A stretch of DNA of 64,000 nucleotides. It comes from Colias croceus. Its lineage: Eukaryota > Arthropoda > Insecta > Lepidoptera > Pieridae. The position numbers and the translations under genes were made by a program. The DNA lies in contig NC_059550.1 of the NCBI RefSeq assembly GCF_905220415.1, positions 8,372,501 to 8,436,500 of the forward strand. The letters run 5' to 3'. Below the pieces are notes generated by a model, which worked only from the letters and a program-made list of their open reading frames with translations, was not told the origin of the DNA and did not search any database. Below, piece after piece: positions 10,501-20,046 of this stretch. Position 1 is the stretch's first letter. Each line of letters opens with the position of its first letter.

Positions 10501-13500
10501 TATGATTTCTTTTACTATGGTAAAATTTCATTGTAGTACAAAACTTGAACACTAGGAGGTGTAAACATAAAGAAAACGAATATTATTTGGATAAAATGAA
10601 ACGTATTTTATCAATTATTAAACTTTAATTTAAAATTTTCGAACCTATACCATACTTAAGATAAAATACAAATCAAGCCACTCTACTTTGAGTATTATCT
10701 TATTGCAATAAAGCATAGTATCCATTATAGGTTCACACAATTTAAATTTTAAATCCAGTCATCTCACTTTGAGTCTTATTCCATTACAATAAAGCATATA
10801 TTTTAGTGTTGAGTGCATTGAGTGAAGGAAGTTTGGTTAGTGTATGTGAAGCGTCCGAGCCGCTGGTGACGGTGGACGCGTACCACCCGCCGCTGCTGGT
10901 CTCGGCGTGGCCGCGCAGCCCGCCCGCTGCCGCTCCTTACTCAGACACAGATGTGAGTACGAATACTTCCTTAGAGTGGAATTTTAATAAAGCCGATTTT
11001 GTTTTACTTTATTCTAAAATAGCACAAGTAGATTGGACGGATTTTTATAATTTAGGATTAGATATGAGCTTGAAGTATTTCTATAATGTTTTTAATTCAA
11101 TTTTCGATTCCTGTGTGCCATTAAAGAAGAAAAATAAAGTATGTATCCGTCTACTCGCCGCCCGATCCCAGTCCCAGGGGCTCTCGGCGCGTGTGGCGAT
11201 ACAAGTCAGCAGATTGGGACGAGATGCGTTCCTTTTTTGCATCTTATCCCTGGCGGCCTGTCTGCTTTTCTTCTGAAGACCCTTCAACCTGTGCGGATGC
11301 TGTGACTGATGTGCTGCGGCAGGGAATGGAGTACTTTATTCCATTCTCCGATATAGCCACCTCCAGCAAAGCTCAACCCTGGTTCAGAGCCGATTGCAGA
11401 CGCGCTGAAGCGCTTAAGCATGAAGCATATCTGGCTTGGGTTGATGCTCGACACCGCAAGGCCAAGGACTTGTCAGAGAAGAAGAAAGCCTTCAACCGGG
11501 CCGCCAAGTCCTGCAAAAAGGCTCTACGGAAAGCTCGATTTGACCATGTCAGCCGTATAGGGAACAAACTGGCTTCTTACCCCTCTGGTAGCAAAGCGTT
11601 TTGGTCCCTGGCTAAGGCGGTTGAATCGAATTTCTGCCGCCCCTCACTTCCTCCACTGCTGAAACCGGATGGGTCGCTGGCTCACACCGCCGTAGAGAAA
11701 GCGAACCTTTTTGCTTCTCTTTTCGCGGAAAATTCTCGTCTTGATCCCGCAAATGCGAAACCTCCCAGTCTACCTGGATGCGAGGTGAACATGCCGGAAA
11801 TTCGCATCCGTCAGACTGAGGTTCTTAAAACGCTGCGGAATCTTGACGTGAATAAAGCCAGTGGCCCTGATGGAATTCCAGCCATAGTTCTTAAAACCTG
11901 TGCACCTGAACTTGCTCCTGTTTTGACGCGCCTCTTTCGCCTCTCGATGACGACTGGAATAGTACCAAAATCTTGGAAACTTGCCAACGTGCAGCCCGTG
12001 CCCAAAAAAGGCAGTCGTGCCGACCCCTCCAACTACAGGCCAATTTCAGTCACGTCCATACTCTGTAAGACTATGGAGCGTGTACTGAACAGCCGGCTCC
12101 TGGCACACCTAGAAGCGAACGACCTCCTCAGTGACCGACAATACGGGTTCCGCCGAAACCGGTCCACTGGGGATCTTCTAGCGTACGCCACCTACATCTG
12201 GAGCGAGGCCATCGAGAATCATGGTGAAGCACTTGCTGTCTCCCTTGATATCTCGAAGGCCTTCGATAGGGTCTGGCATGATAGTCTTATTGGTAAGCTT
12301 CCATCCTACGGTCTGCCTGCTGGTCTCTGCGCCTGGATCTCAGATTTCCTGAGAGACCGGTCGATTCGAGTAGTCGTCGACGGCTGCTCGTCCGACCAAT
12401 TGGCTATTAATGCCGGGGTCCCTCAGGGATCAGTTCTCTCCGCAACACTCTTCCTGCTACACATTAACGATCTGCTGAGACCCGGTATCTATGGGTACGC
12501 AGACGATAGCACTGTTGTGGAGAGATATGCATCTAGCGCGCGAGCCAGTGCAGCACAAATCCAGTCGCTACGGGAGGCGATGGTCGAACGCATGAACTTG
12601 TCCTTACAGGCTGTCTCCGAGTGGGGTGAGGCCAATCTGGTCAAGTTCAATGCGTCCAAGACCCAGGCGTGTCTATTCTCCGCAAAACGGAGTCCATTCA
12701 ACCTGACTCCGTCCTTCCAAGGTGTATCCGTGCCGATAACTGACCGCCTCGAGCTTCTTGGAATCACCTTAACGCCTACTCTTAATTTTGGTTCATACAT
12801 TGAATCCAAAGCCCAAGTAGCCTCAAAAAAGCTCGGTATACTGGCGAAGGTGAGGCAGTATTTCAGCCCGGGACAGTTGCTCAATCTCTACCAAGCACAA
12901 GTCCGTTCGTGCATGGAATACTGCTCTCACCTCTGGGATGGATCTGCCAAGTACCAGCTGGAGTCGCTTGAGGCGATTGAGAGGCGTGCCAAGAGGCTCA
13001 TAAACGACGATGTGCTAGTAGGCAAAAACCTCCAGAGCCTCGCTCATCGTCGCAGAGTGGCAAGTCTATCGGTTTTTTACCGGATACACTTTGGAGAGTG
13101 CGCTGCGGAATTGCACGACTTAGTTCCGCCATCCCCATTTTACCATCGTTCGTCGAGGCGCACAGATTCTAGGCATCGCCACATGGTTGACGTTCCATGT
13201 ACCCGGACTAAGCGGTTCGGATCGACATTCTTTATTCGAACCGCTAGGGACTGGAACATGCTTCCTGAATCTGTGTTCCCCGATGACTACAATATGGGGG
13301 TCTTCAAGAGGAGAGTGAACAGGTACATTCTAGGGAAGCACGCTCCATCTTAGGCCACATCTCAGCTTACCATCAGGCGAGATCGTGGCCAAGCGCTCCC
13401 CTATCGCAGCATAAAAAAAAAAAAAAAAAAAAAAAAAAATGTTCGAGATACATTTATCCTGAATGGTACACAAAAGAAATAATTCGAGACATTAAAATTA

Positions 13501-15525
13501 AAGCGGCGCATCATAAACGTTTTAAGGCTAGTAAATCGCAAAAAGATTACGAAATATTCAGTAGGTATAGATCTAAGGTAAAATGTGCGATTGAAATGGC
13601 GTTAAACAGTTATCGTCGGCGAGTTGAAGCGAATTTAATAGAAGACCCCAAATCTTTTTGGAAGTTTATTAACAATAGTCGGGTAATTAAAAAATCTAAA
13701 CCTCTGGTTAGCGACAATGGCGAGGTGATGACTGCACAGCAAAGCGTGGATGCATTTTCTGAATATTTTAGGTCGGTTTATATTCAGCAAAAACCAAAGT
13801 TAGATGTAAACTTAGCGATAACACAAGCAAATTGTTTAAACGGAGCAGTAAGAGTGCACATCGGAGAATTACAGCTTTGTGAAGTACTGAAGGCGCTTAG
13901 TCAACTTAAGCCAAAGACATCTTCAGGTCCAGACCAGATACCGCCATATATATTGAAGGATTGCCGCCTGGTGTTGGCAAAGCCCCTTCTCCATATATAC
14001 AACTTATGCCTTAAAACAGCTGTTTTCCCAAACTGTTGGAAGATAAGTCGCGTCGTTCCAGTGCCCAAAGGGGGACGTGGTAACAGAGTGGATGAGTATA
14101 GGCCTGTTGCAATATTGCCCTCACCAGCGAAGGTTTTTGAATCTGCGGTGCAAAAAAGCATATTGACACAGGTACGATCTCACTTGTCAGATGCTCAACA
14201 TGGCTTTAGATCAGAACGTAACACTGCTAGCAATCTACTAAGCTATATGGTGGATATTATACCCGTAGTTGACGGCGGCGGACAAGTCGATGCGGCCTAC
14301 TTTGATTTCAAAAAAGCATTCGACCTGGTCAACAATGATGTGCTGATAAAAAAGTTAGCAGAATTTGGATTCACTCCGCATCTGTTAAACTTTATGGCTA
14401 ATTATATGACGGATAGGCAGCAATACGTAAGTTATGCTGGACAAGCATCAAAACCGTATTTTACCAGATCTGGTGTAGTTCAGGGCAGCAATTTGGGCCC
14501 CTTGGAGTTTATTTTGATGATAAATGATCTTCCAAAGGTAGTTCATTATGCGAAGTGCTTGCTTTTCGCTGATGACCTTAAACTATCATTGCCAATAAAA
14601 GATATAAGTGATTGTGAGAAGCTTCAGAGCGATATTGATAGAGTTGTAGACTGGAGTAAAAAGAATTTATTACAGTTCAACACCTCAAAATGTATGATAA
14701 TTACTTTCTCTAAAAGTACTCAAAACCAAACAAGGTATAATTACCACGTAGATGGGGCACAGATGTCGAGGGTAACTGAAGTTAAAGATCTTGGTGTTAA
14801 TCTCAGTGCTGACTTAAGTTATAGTAAGCACATAACAAATATTTGTAAGAAAGCTTTTAAAAACTTAGGGTTTATATTGCGGATGTCACGAAATTTTTCG
14901 AATATTAGAGCTATTATTAATTTATACAATACTCTAGTAAGAAGCCAGTTGGAATATAATTCCTTTATTTGGGGCCCGCATGAAATTAAATATAATCTCA
15001 TGCTAGAGCGCATACAAAATAAATTCACTCGTTACCTTTACATGAGATTATATGGGGTTTATCCTTTCTATCCGCTTATGTATCCGACTTTATTCGTTTT
15101 GGGCATGGTGGGATATAACGAGCTGAGGGTTAGAAGGGACCTGGCGTTAATCTCGTACCTGTTCAGGATTTTTAGAGGTAGGATACATAATGCGGATATC
15201 TTGGGTAAAATGTATTTGTATGTACCAGATGGATACGCGGAGCGCCGGCGCCGGCCTCCGCTGCTGCTGGTGCCGTCCGCTCGCACCAACTTGCTAGGTC
15301 AGGCACCTATGACGCGTGCACTTCGTTCACTCAATGAAATAGCAATCAAAACGGATATATTTTGTTGCACTTGGGATGAATTCACGCGAGTAGCTTTATT
15401 TGTACTATGCTATAAAAAGTAATGTATGTATTTAGTTTGTATGTTAAATATTTCTAAGTTCGATGTAACCAATTAAATGTAAAACCACTATCGTATTGGG
15501 AAACTGTAATGTTAGTGTGTGTTTA

Positions 15526-15556
<31 letters not shown>

Positions 15557-18212
15557 ATATTATTCTTTCCAGGTTCACAAGCAAACAACAGCTCACGCGC
15601 CATTACCGTATACACACGGGCGAGAAACCGTACCAATGTGATATTTGTAATAAGGCATACTCACAGAGCAACGATCTTGAGAAACATAAACGAAAGCACC
15701 TTGGAGAGAAGTTGTATAAGTAAGATTATTGTTTACTTTATTTTAGATATGAATAAATCATTAGCATACAATATAAATAATATAAACAACTAGACTCACA
15801 ATAACCTTTTAAAATGTCAAAAATATCCGAAGAGGCGTTTCGAAAACATTCATTGAAATTAACACCTTATTTCATGGTAGTGATGTTCAGAGTCTTGTAT
15901 TACGGTCACTAGAAAACTCTGCTTAATACGCGCGTAGGCAGAGTTTCGCTTTGGACAATTTCTGAACATGATTATGAGTATAGTCGTTAGGATAGGCTAT
16001 TCAATTTATGTAATATACTTTCATCCATGGAACAGGACTTCAGGGTGTCATTAAGGGCGGCCGTACACGGACCACTTTAAGCAGTTGACACGCTTGAAGC
16101 CGCGACCGCGCGGTGAACTATAGACATTCACTCACTACCGTACACGGACTGCTCGAGCAGTCACGACCGCTTCAAGCCGTTAACTGCGCGGTTTGTAGCG
16201 ACAGCTCGAGCAGTCAACGACGGACCGCTCGAGCAGTCCGTGTACGTCGCTCAGCCGTTAACTGCTTGAGTTGCCCGTGTACGGCTGCTCTTAGGATTTA
16301 CTGAATGTGAAATGTGTTCTACTCTCGAAACATAATAAATACTAACTATAAACTGTTTGGTTGTAATAAAAAAGTGTGATGAACATGTTCCAAGAATTTT
16401 TTGTATATTTATAAATATTAGTTGTTTAGCTAGTTACAAATTCATCAGTTTGGAACTAGGTGGCGTTGTATTATAATATGTAAGGACTATTTTGTTTAGA
16501 TACCCGAATGTATGAGACACAAATTTGGTACAGATATAGGTTTTATCCCGGAAATCCAGGAACGGGATCTATATGGGTTCTTTGACTACGCGGACAAAGC
16601 TGCGAGCGGAAAGCTAGTATATTCTGACATTTACATGGCAAATGCCACAAGATGATCTCGGAAAAAAAAACCTGTGTTGCCAAAAGTATTTAAATTGTAA
16701 ACAAACATACAATACTTATACACATTTTTTTCTTTTTCAAACAAGAGTAGATATTTATTATGTACACATATGGCCTCTTATAGTCAATATTTATCCGTCT
16801 AAGTGTGATTCACGCTGTACTATTTCACAAATCTACATTATTTCAAACTATTATGTAATAATTTAATATGAAAGTTCGACATTAATGCCGCTCATGAATA
16901 ATTCATTTTCTTATCATTGCGATCTTTTAGGGAAATGCTTTAATCATGTGACATTTCGTAACAAGAATATTAACTTAATTATAAAATGTAACCATATGCT
17001 TACATAGATGATAATAAACATATACCACCGTAATTTTTGCCAACTAGTTATCTTCTTGTGTAGATAAAACTTAACAAATTATATACCTCTGCTAAATCAT
17101 CTCTCGAGAAACACGAAACACGTTAGCTATGCATTGGTGAAAACAGAAAAAAATCGGCGCAGTAGTCTTGATGTATTCGGCAACAGACAGACAGATACGG
17201 CGGTTTTAGGACTTAGTTTTATAATATGTAGAGATCTGCAACTGATTTTATTTACCATCTATTTGGAAAAATGTACATTAGAATAATTAAAGGAATTTTG
17301 GCTTCACTCTATGCCGGGTCCAGACTGGTGAAACGTAACATGAAATGTAACATGCAATGAAAGAGAAAATAATTCACCGTCCACATTGCTGCAATGTATC
17401 ATGAAAGGTAACACACTTTGTAAAAATTTCTCATAGTTTGGACGTCTTGCGCGCGCGATTGTGCATTACACGCGCATGCTACGAGCATACAAGCCGCGCG
17501 CGGAGCGATCCGTGATTTGTCGGTTTTTCGACGAACACAAAGGGGCAAGGAACACGAATACGGGAGGTTCATAGTGAATGCGCGTTAGAGCGCGCTATGC
17601 GTCCACGCTTGCAGCGAACATGCAATGAAAGGCAGAATGTTACATTGCATGTTACGTTTCACCAGTCTGGACCTGGCATTATGGTACTTAGGGAAGAAAT
17701 AACCTTTCTGTTAATCCAGACTACCACCCATACTATCCATCTCTGTCCAAATTTGAATTTCTGCCAGTTTACACTAAGTAACTCTACTAAAAAATTTGCT
17801 ATTTACTGACCGGTTGGCTTGGTTGGTACTGGCCCTGCCTTCCAAGGCAGAGGTCGTGGGTTCGATTCCCACCCGGGGCAAATATTTGTATGATGAACAT
17901 AATTGTTTGCTCTGTGTCTGGGTGTTAATTATCTGTATAAGTATTTATTTAAAATTATAACGCAAGGGAAAGCTTAGTATGGGATCAGATCGTGCCGTGT
18001 GTAAAAATTGTCCTGAATTATTTATTATTTATTTATTTTTCTTATTTTACAGGTGCTCACAATGTTCAGAGAGTTTTCGACTGAAGACGGAACTACGGCA
18101 TCATATACCCCAACATTATATTTCACCACAGTTTAAAATAATCGAAACTGTACCTAAAGATATCAATTCTGATGCACAAAATGATAGTACTAAAAAGGAT
18201 TTGGAAACTTAA
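7591..18212 (+). CDS. ZAD domain C2H2 zinc-finger protein, copy B (complete, 5 coding exons)
   Basis: Coding exons are 7591-7734, 7848-8748, 10139-10292, 15573-15719 and 18053-18212; phases agree at every GT-AG junction and give 501 aa. The start ATAAATGGCG is followed at once by a zinc-finger-associated domain (ZAD): CCRTC in exon 1 and CEQCYNC at the start of exon 2, the four-cysteine pattern of this arthropod dimerisation domain. An acidic linker follows, then 11 C2H2 fingers (C-x2-C-x12-H-x3-H), the later ones with TGEKPY-type linkers, and a short tail. ZAD proteins are nuclear, DNA-binding, usually dimeric regulators that are expanded and fast-evolving in insects; the target is unknown. 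The gene is the complete partner of copy A at the left edge. Its third intron contains nested LINEs and its last intron a MITE and a SINE, yet the frame is intact. Splice sites are inferred from consensus and frame. Confidence 0.9.
8803..9036 (+). repeat. Short lepidopteran-type retroposon, full-length form
   Basis: Starts ACTAGCTTTCCGCCTGCGGC, continues through the AACCCGCATAGTTCCCGTTC motif and AATCGGTCCATCATCGATCG, and ends TATAATATTAGTGTAGAT. Related copies are scattered over the window in both orientations. Non-coding; probably mobilised by a LINE, but its autonomous partner is not identified here. Confidence 0.75.
9406..9431. repeat. Perfect 11-bp stem hairpin
   Basis: CCGCGATCTAT and its exact complement ATAGATCGCGG are separated by TACG. 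It lies in an intron, in a local GC-rich island. Confidence 0.6.
11145..13438 (+). mobile_element. 5'-truncated LINE with poly(A), inserted in the first LINE
   Basis: The insert begins just after the endonuclease domain and ends in a 27-base A run (about 13412-13439). ATGT at 11141-11144 and 13439-13442 is a short target-site duplication. Its 3' UTR (CATCAGGCGAG...GCAGCATAAAA) resembles the 3' end of the element at 38341-38690, so the two are probably related. Confidence 0.85.
11191..13353 (+). CDS. LINE reverse transcriptase ORF (partial, endonuclease lost)
   Basis: An uninterrupted frame of about 720 codons to TAG at 13351-13353. Visible reverse transcriptase blocks are SGPDGIPAIVLK, NYRPISVTSILCK, RQYGFRRNRSTGDLL, LDISKAFDRVWH, GVPQGSVLSATLF and the catalytic YADDST. 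The open frame continues upstream of the listed start to the truncation at 11145; there is no true start codon in the preserved part. The upstream apurinic-type endonuclease is missing, so the copy is unlikely to move by itself. The codon use is more GC-rich than surrounding DNA, as expected for a mobile element. Confidence 0.85.
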   Translation: MWRYKSADWDEMRSFFASYPWRPVCFSSEDPSTCADAVTDVLRQGMEYFIPFSDIATSSKAQPWFRADCRRAEALKHEAYLAWVDARHRKAKDLSEKKKAFNRAAKSCKKALRKARFDHVSRIGNKLASYPSGSKAFWSLAKAVESNFCRPSLPPLLKPDGSLAHTAVEKANLFASLFAENSRLDPANAKPPSLPGCEVNMPEIRIRQTEVLKTLRNLDVNKASGPDGIPAIVLKTCAPELAPVLTRLFRLSMTTGIVPKSWKLANVQPVPKKGSRADPSNYRPISVTSILCKTMERVLNSRLLAHLEANDLLSDRQYGFRRNRSTGDLLAYATYIWSEAIENHGEALAVSLDISKAFDRVWHDSLIGKLPSYGLPAGLCAWISDFLRDRSIRVVVDGCSSDQLAINAGVPQGSVLSATLFLLHINDLLRPGIYGYADDSTVVERYASSARASAAQIQSLREAMVERMNLSLQAVSEWGEANLVKFNASKTQACLFSAKRSPFNLTPSFQGVSVPITDRLELLGITLTPTLNFGSYIESKAQVASKKLGILAKVRQYFSPGQLLNLYQAQVRSCMEYCSHLWDGSAKYQLESLEAIERRAKRLINDDVLVGKNLQSLAHRRRVASLSVFYRIHFGECAAELHDLVPPSPFYHRSSRRTDSRHRHMVDVPCTRTKRFGSTFFIRTARDWNMLPESVFPDDYNMGVFKRRVNRYILGKHAPS
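13443..15422 (+). CDS. Host LINE reverse transcriptase ORF, C-terminal fragment
   Basis: The frame is open from the insertion junction; the first Met is at 13596. It encodes a reverse transcriptase with catalytic FADD (LLFADDLKL) and a C-terminal region ending in CYKK. It is AT-richer than the inserted LINE, so the two belong to different families. As a gene it is broken at its 5' end by truncation and insertion. Confidence 0.85.
   Translation, partial: SRYIYPEWYTKEIIRDIKIKAAHHKRFKASKSQKDYEIFSRYRSKVKCAIEMALNSYRRRVEANLIEDPKSFWKFINNSRVIKKSKPLVSDNGEVMTAQQSVDAFSEYFRSVYIQQKPKLDVNLAITQANCLNGAVRVHIGELQLCEVLKALSQLKPKTSSGPDQIPPYILKDCRLVLAKPLLHIYNLCLKTAVFPNCWKISRVVPVPKGGRGNRVDEYRPVAILPSPAKVFESAVQKSILTQVRSHLSDAQHGFRSERNTASNLLSYMVDIIPVVDGGGQVDAAYFDFKKAFDLVNNDVLIKKLAEFGFTPHLLNFMANYMTDRQQYVSYAGQASKPYFTRSGVVQGSNLGPLEFILMINDLPKVVHYAKCLLFADDLKLSLPIKDISDCEKLQSDIDRVVDWSKKNLLQFNTSKCMIITFSKSTQNQTRYNYHVDGAQMSRVTEVKDLGVNLSADLSYSKHITNICKKAFKNLGFILRMSRNFSNIRAIINLYNTLVRSQLEYNSFIWGPHEIKYNLMLERIQNKFTRYLYMRLYGVYPFYPLMYPTLFVLGMVGYNELRVRRDLALISYLFRIFRGRIHNADILGKMYLYVPDGYAERRRRPPLLLVPSARTNLLGQAPMTRALRSLNEIAIKTDIFCCTWDEFTRVALFVLCYKK
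16054..16290. mobile_element. GC-rich TIR element with GCTCGAGC palindromes, copy B
   Basis: Starts GGGCGGCCGTACACGGACC, ends CCGTGTACGGCTGCTC, and is flanked by TTA at 16051-16053 and 16291-16293 with a one-base offset. It has three CTCGAG palindromes (about 16149, 16206, 16226). Same site as 474-716 in copy A. A TTA duplication would suit PIF/Harbinger, but the termini are too diverged for a firm class. Confidence 0.6.
16501..16619 (-). repeat. Short retroposon fragment, reverse orientation
   Basis: Contains TTTTATCCCGGAAATCC and ends GCGAGCGGAAAGCTAGTA, the complement of the family start. Confidence 0.65.
17312..17678. mobile_element. MITE with ~45-bp TIRs (TGCCGGGTCCAGACTGG)
   Basis: Termini TGCCGGGTCCAGACTGGTGA and the complement ending CCAGTCTGGACCTGGCA match, extending inward through AACGTAACATG. 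Flanks are CTA (17309-17311) and TTA (17679-17681), a possible diverged 3-base TWA duplication. The GC-rich interior has no gene. Confidence 0.8.
17804..18040 (+). mobile_element. tRNA-derived SINE
   Basis: A tRNA-like head with a B-box-like GGTTCGATTCC (about 17860) and an A-box-like TTGGCTTGGTTGGTA is followed by the body TGCTCTGTGTCTGGGTGTTA, an internal deletion relative to other copies, AAGCTTAGTATGGGATCAGA, and an AT-rich TTATT tail. It is not a functional tRNA gene: no proper acceptor stem closes it. The tail abuts the polypyrimidine tract of the last zinc-finger exon. Confidence 0.8.
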
Positions 18213-19014
18213 TGAACCTATATATTGAAGATTTTTAACGGAAATAAAACATGTTTTGTGAATTAATATCTGCTTATCTTGGCAGTTTTGCAAGTTTTCA
18301 CAATATTTTCTGTTGTAACAATTTTGCAAATACAGTCGGAAATATCCGTCATTGTTTTAAAAATTAAATAAAATGTATTCCCCCATGCTTAAGTTAAATA
18401 AGTGATGATTATGGTGATGGTGATTATCTTTTGTCTATAATATAAACCAAACACATGACCCTTAAAATCAGAAAAAACCTTAAAAAACACCACACTTAGT
18501 TAATATAATGTGTCGAGGAACTTTTCTAAATTTTATTTTTAAGACTTATTTATAAATAAAGCACTACATAATTAATCATTTCTTTTATTTTTATTTGTAA
18601 TTAAAATAATGATACCGATTGCATATTTTTATTTTATTTTCTTATTTTAATAATAATTGTGATAATTGAGATGAGATTGTGATTGAGATCAACAACCAAT
18701 ACTTTATTATAATTGCATTTTACGGAATGTAATTGTGCGAACAAAAAGGAATTTGTTTAGCTAATATACAATGTAAGTATAAAATACATACCTATGTATT
18801 TTATTAGCAAGCAGTAGCATTATTTTTGTAAAAAATATATAGGAATTTCTTGCACTTAAAATGTGCTAAATATAATCCAAAACAGTTTGTGTTGCTTGCC
18901 AAAGACTTTGTCTTTTTAACATGAATGTGAAATAACATGTTTATAGTTTTTGTGTCTTCCGCATTCTATTTACAATTAAAAGGTTAAGAATACATATTTA
19001 CATGTTATTATTGA
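18213..19014. other. 3' flank of copy B, duplicated at 1359-2147
   Basis: Candidate AATAAA signals occur at about 18242 and 18554. Small indels separate it from the copy-A flank, for example an extra TTAG near 18497. Confidence 0.7.
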
Positions 19015-19138
19015 ATGCATTTTATTTAAAAACAGGAAAAATCTAGGTTCGTGGGTTTCTTGATGAACTTTGAAGCAGTTGCGAATAAGTTGAACAACTT
19101 AACACGTATCTTGTATCATTATCACTACATAGTATACC

Positions 19139-19302
19139 TAAAACAAAGTCGCTTTCTCTGTCCCTATGTCCCTTTGTATACTTAAATCTTTAAAACTACG
19201 TAACGGATTTTGATGCGGTTTTTTTTTAATATATAGAGAGATAAGAGAATTTATTAGGTTTTAGACAAAGCGGGCGAAGCCGCAGACGGTAAGCTAGTTA
19301 TA
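19139..19302 (-). repeat. Short retroposon, reverse orientation (GTCCCTATGTCCCTTTG type)
   Basis: Carries AACGGATTTTGATGCGG and TTAGGTTTTAGACAAAGCGG and ends GCAGACGGTAAGCTAGTTA. Same subfamily as 31316-31470, 44028-44152 and 58117-58312. Confidence 0.75.
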
Positions 19303-19904
19303 TCTAAATAAAAATATTTTAATAAGCATTTTGTAGTTATAGTATTCTTAAATGATAATGTTTGATACCTAATTATAAATATACGCCACATTAATCAGGT
19401 CGATATTGATTATTCATTAGTATTATGAAATATTATGTAATGGGTAACTATAACGGGTAACGGGCATAAGTACATTTAAAATTTTTGTAAAATAAAATAT
19501 GATGCAAGCATATTCTTAATTTTGCGCGATCCTTCAACCCTTTTTCTCCACCTCCTCAAGTAATGAATGAATAACCCTAAATTAAAGTTATACATATAAT
19601 TATAGGTAGGTAGGTATTATCCTTATTAAATTGAAAACTATTTTCAAACAAAAAATTAATGAACTTGAAAAAAATTAAAATTGAAGTCCATTTTAAACTT
19701 TTTACTTATTTTGGATACCGATATCAACTTCACCTTATTTTTTTTTAAATTGCTTCAATTTTTTGTTCACGCATATTTACGTAGCTTATTTTTCCTACTT
19801 TGTGTTAAAATATGTATTACTGTATATGAAATCTTTGCATTAGTCAATATTATACAAAATATATTATTTTAAAAAATATTTCTGTATCTTCGATTAATTA
19901 TTCG

Positions 19905-20046
19905 TCGTCTCAGCCATTGGACGTCCACTGCTGGACATAGGCCTCCCCAAAGACCTTCCAGAACGGCCGATCCCGCCGATCACCGGCGGCCTGCACCCAG
20001 CGGCTCTTCGCCACATTAATCAGGTCGATATTAATTATTCATTAGT
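19905..20046 (-). mobile_element. RTE-like LINE fragment, C-terminus of ORF
   Basis: On the minus strand the sequence reads NIDLINVAKSRWVQAA, then through PFWKVFGEAYVQQWTSNG and a TGA stop at about 19909. The EAYVQQWTSNG ending is familiar from RTE-type LINE polyproteins. Only the last ~40 codons are present. A 38-base piece of it (GCCACATTAATCAGGTCGAT...) is repeated at 19384-19422. Confidence 0.65.

Larger units (their letters stand above)
10801..15560 (+). mobile_element. 5'-truncated Jockey-like LINE, interrupted by a second LINE
   Basis: This host element comprises 10801-11144 and 13439-15560. The first part encodes the end of an endonuclease domain (DAYHPPLLVS) and linker; after the insertion the same frame resumes and runs to the stop at 15420-15422. 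It carries reverse transcriptase motifs (SSGPDQIPP, HGFRSERNT, FDFKKAFD, GVVQGSNLGP, LLFADDLK) and a C-terminal region. The 3' tail is a TAAA microsatellite (about 15527-15558). It lies in the sense direction in a zinc-finger gene intron. Without the insert its frame would be open from the truncation point, suggesting a fairly recent arrival. The clade call (Jockey/CR1 group) rests on motif resemblance only. Confidence 0.8.
10293..15572 (+). other. Intron 3 of zinc-finger copy B, hosting nested LINEs
   Basis: Donor AA|GTAAGT, acceptor CTTTCCAG. Before the LINEs, 10670-10800 contains two diverged direct copies of a ~48-base segment ending ATTRCAATAAAGCATA. Confidence 0.8.
15720..18052 (+). other. 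Last intron of zinc-finger copy B
   Basis: Begins with ~330 bases shared with copy A, then the GCTCGAGC element, AT-rich sequence, a reversed short retroposon (16501-16619), a MITE (17312-17678) and a SINE ending near the splice acceptor. A weak retroposon tail-like stretch is at about 17090-17240. Confidence 0.8.

Noticed and set aside
17810..17880. Possible tRNA gene (B-box GGTTCGATTCC)
   Set aside because: No closing acceptor stem and the sequence continues into a SINE body shared with other copies.
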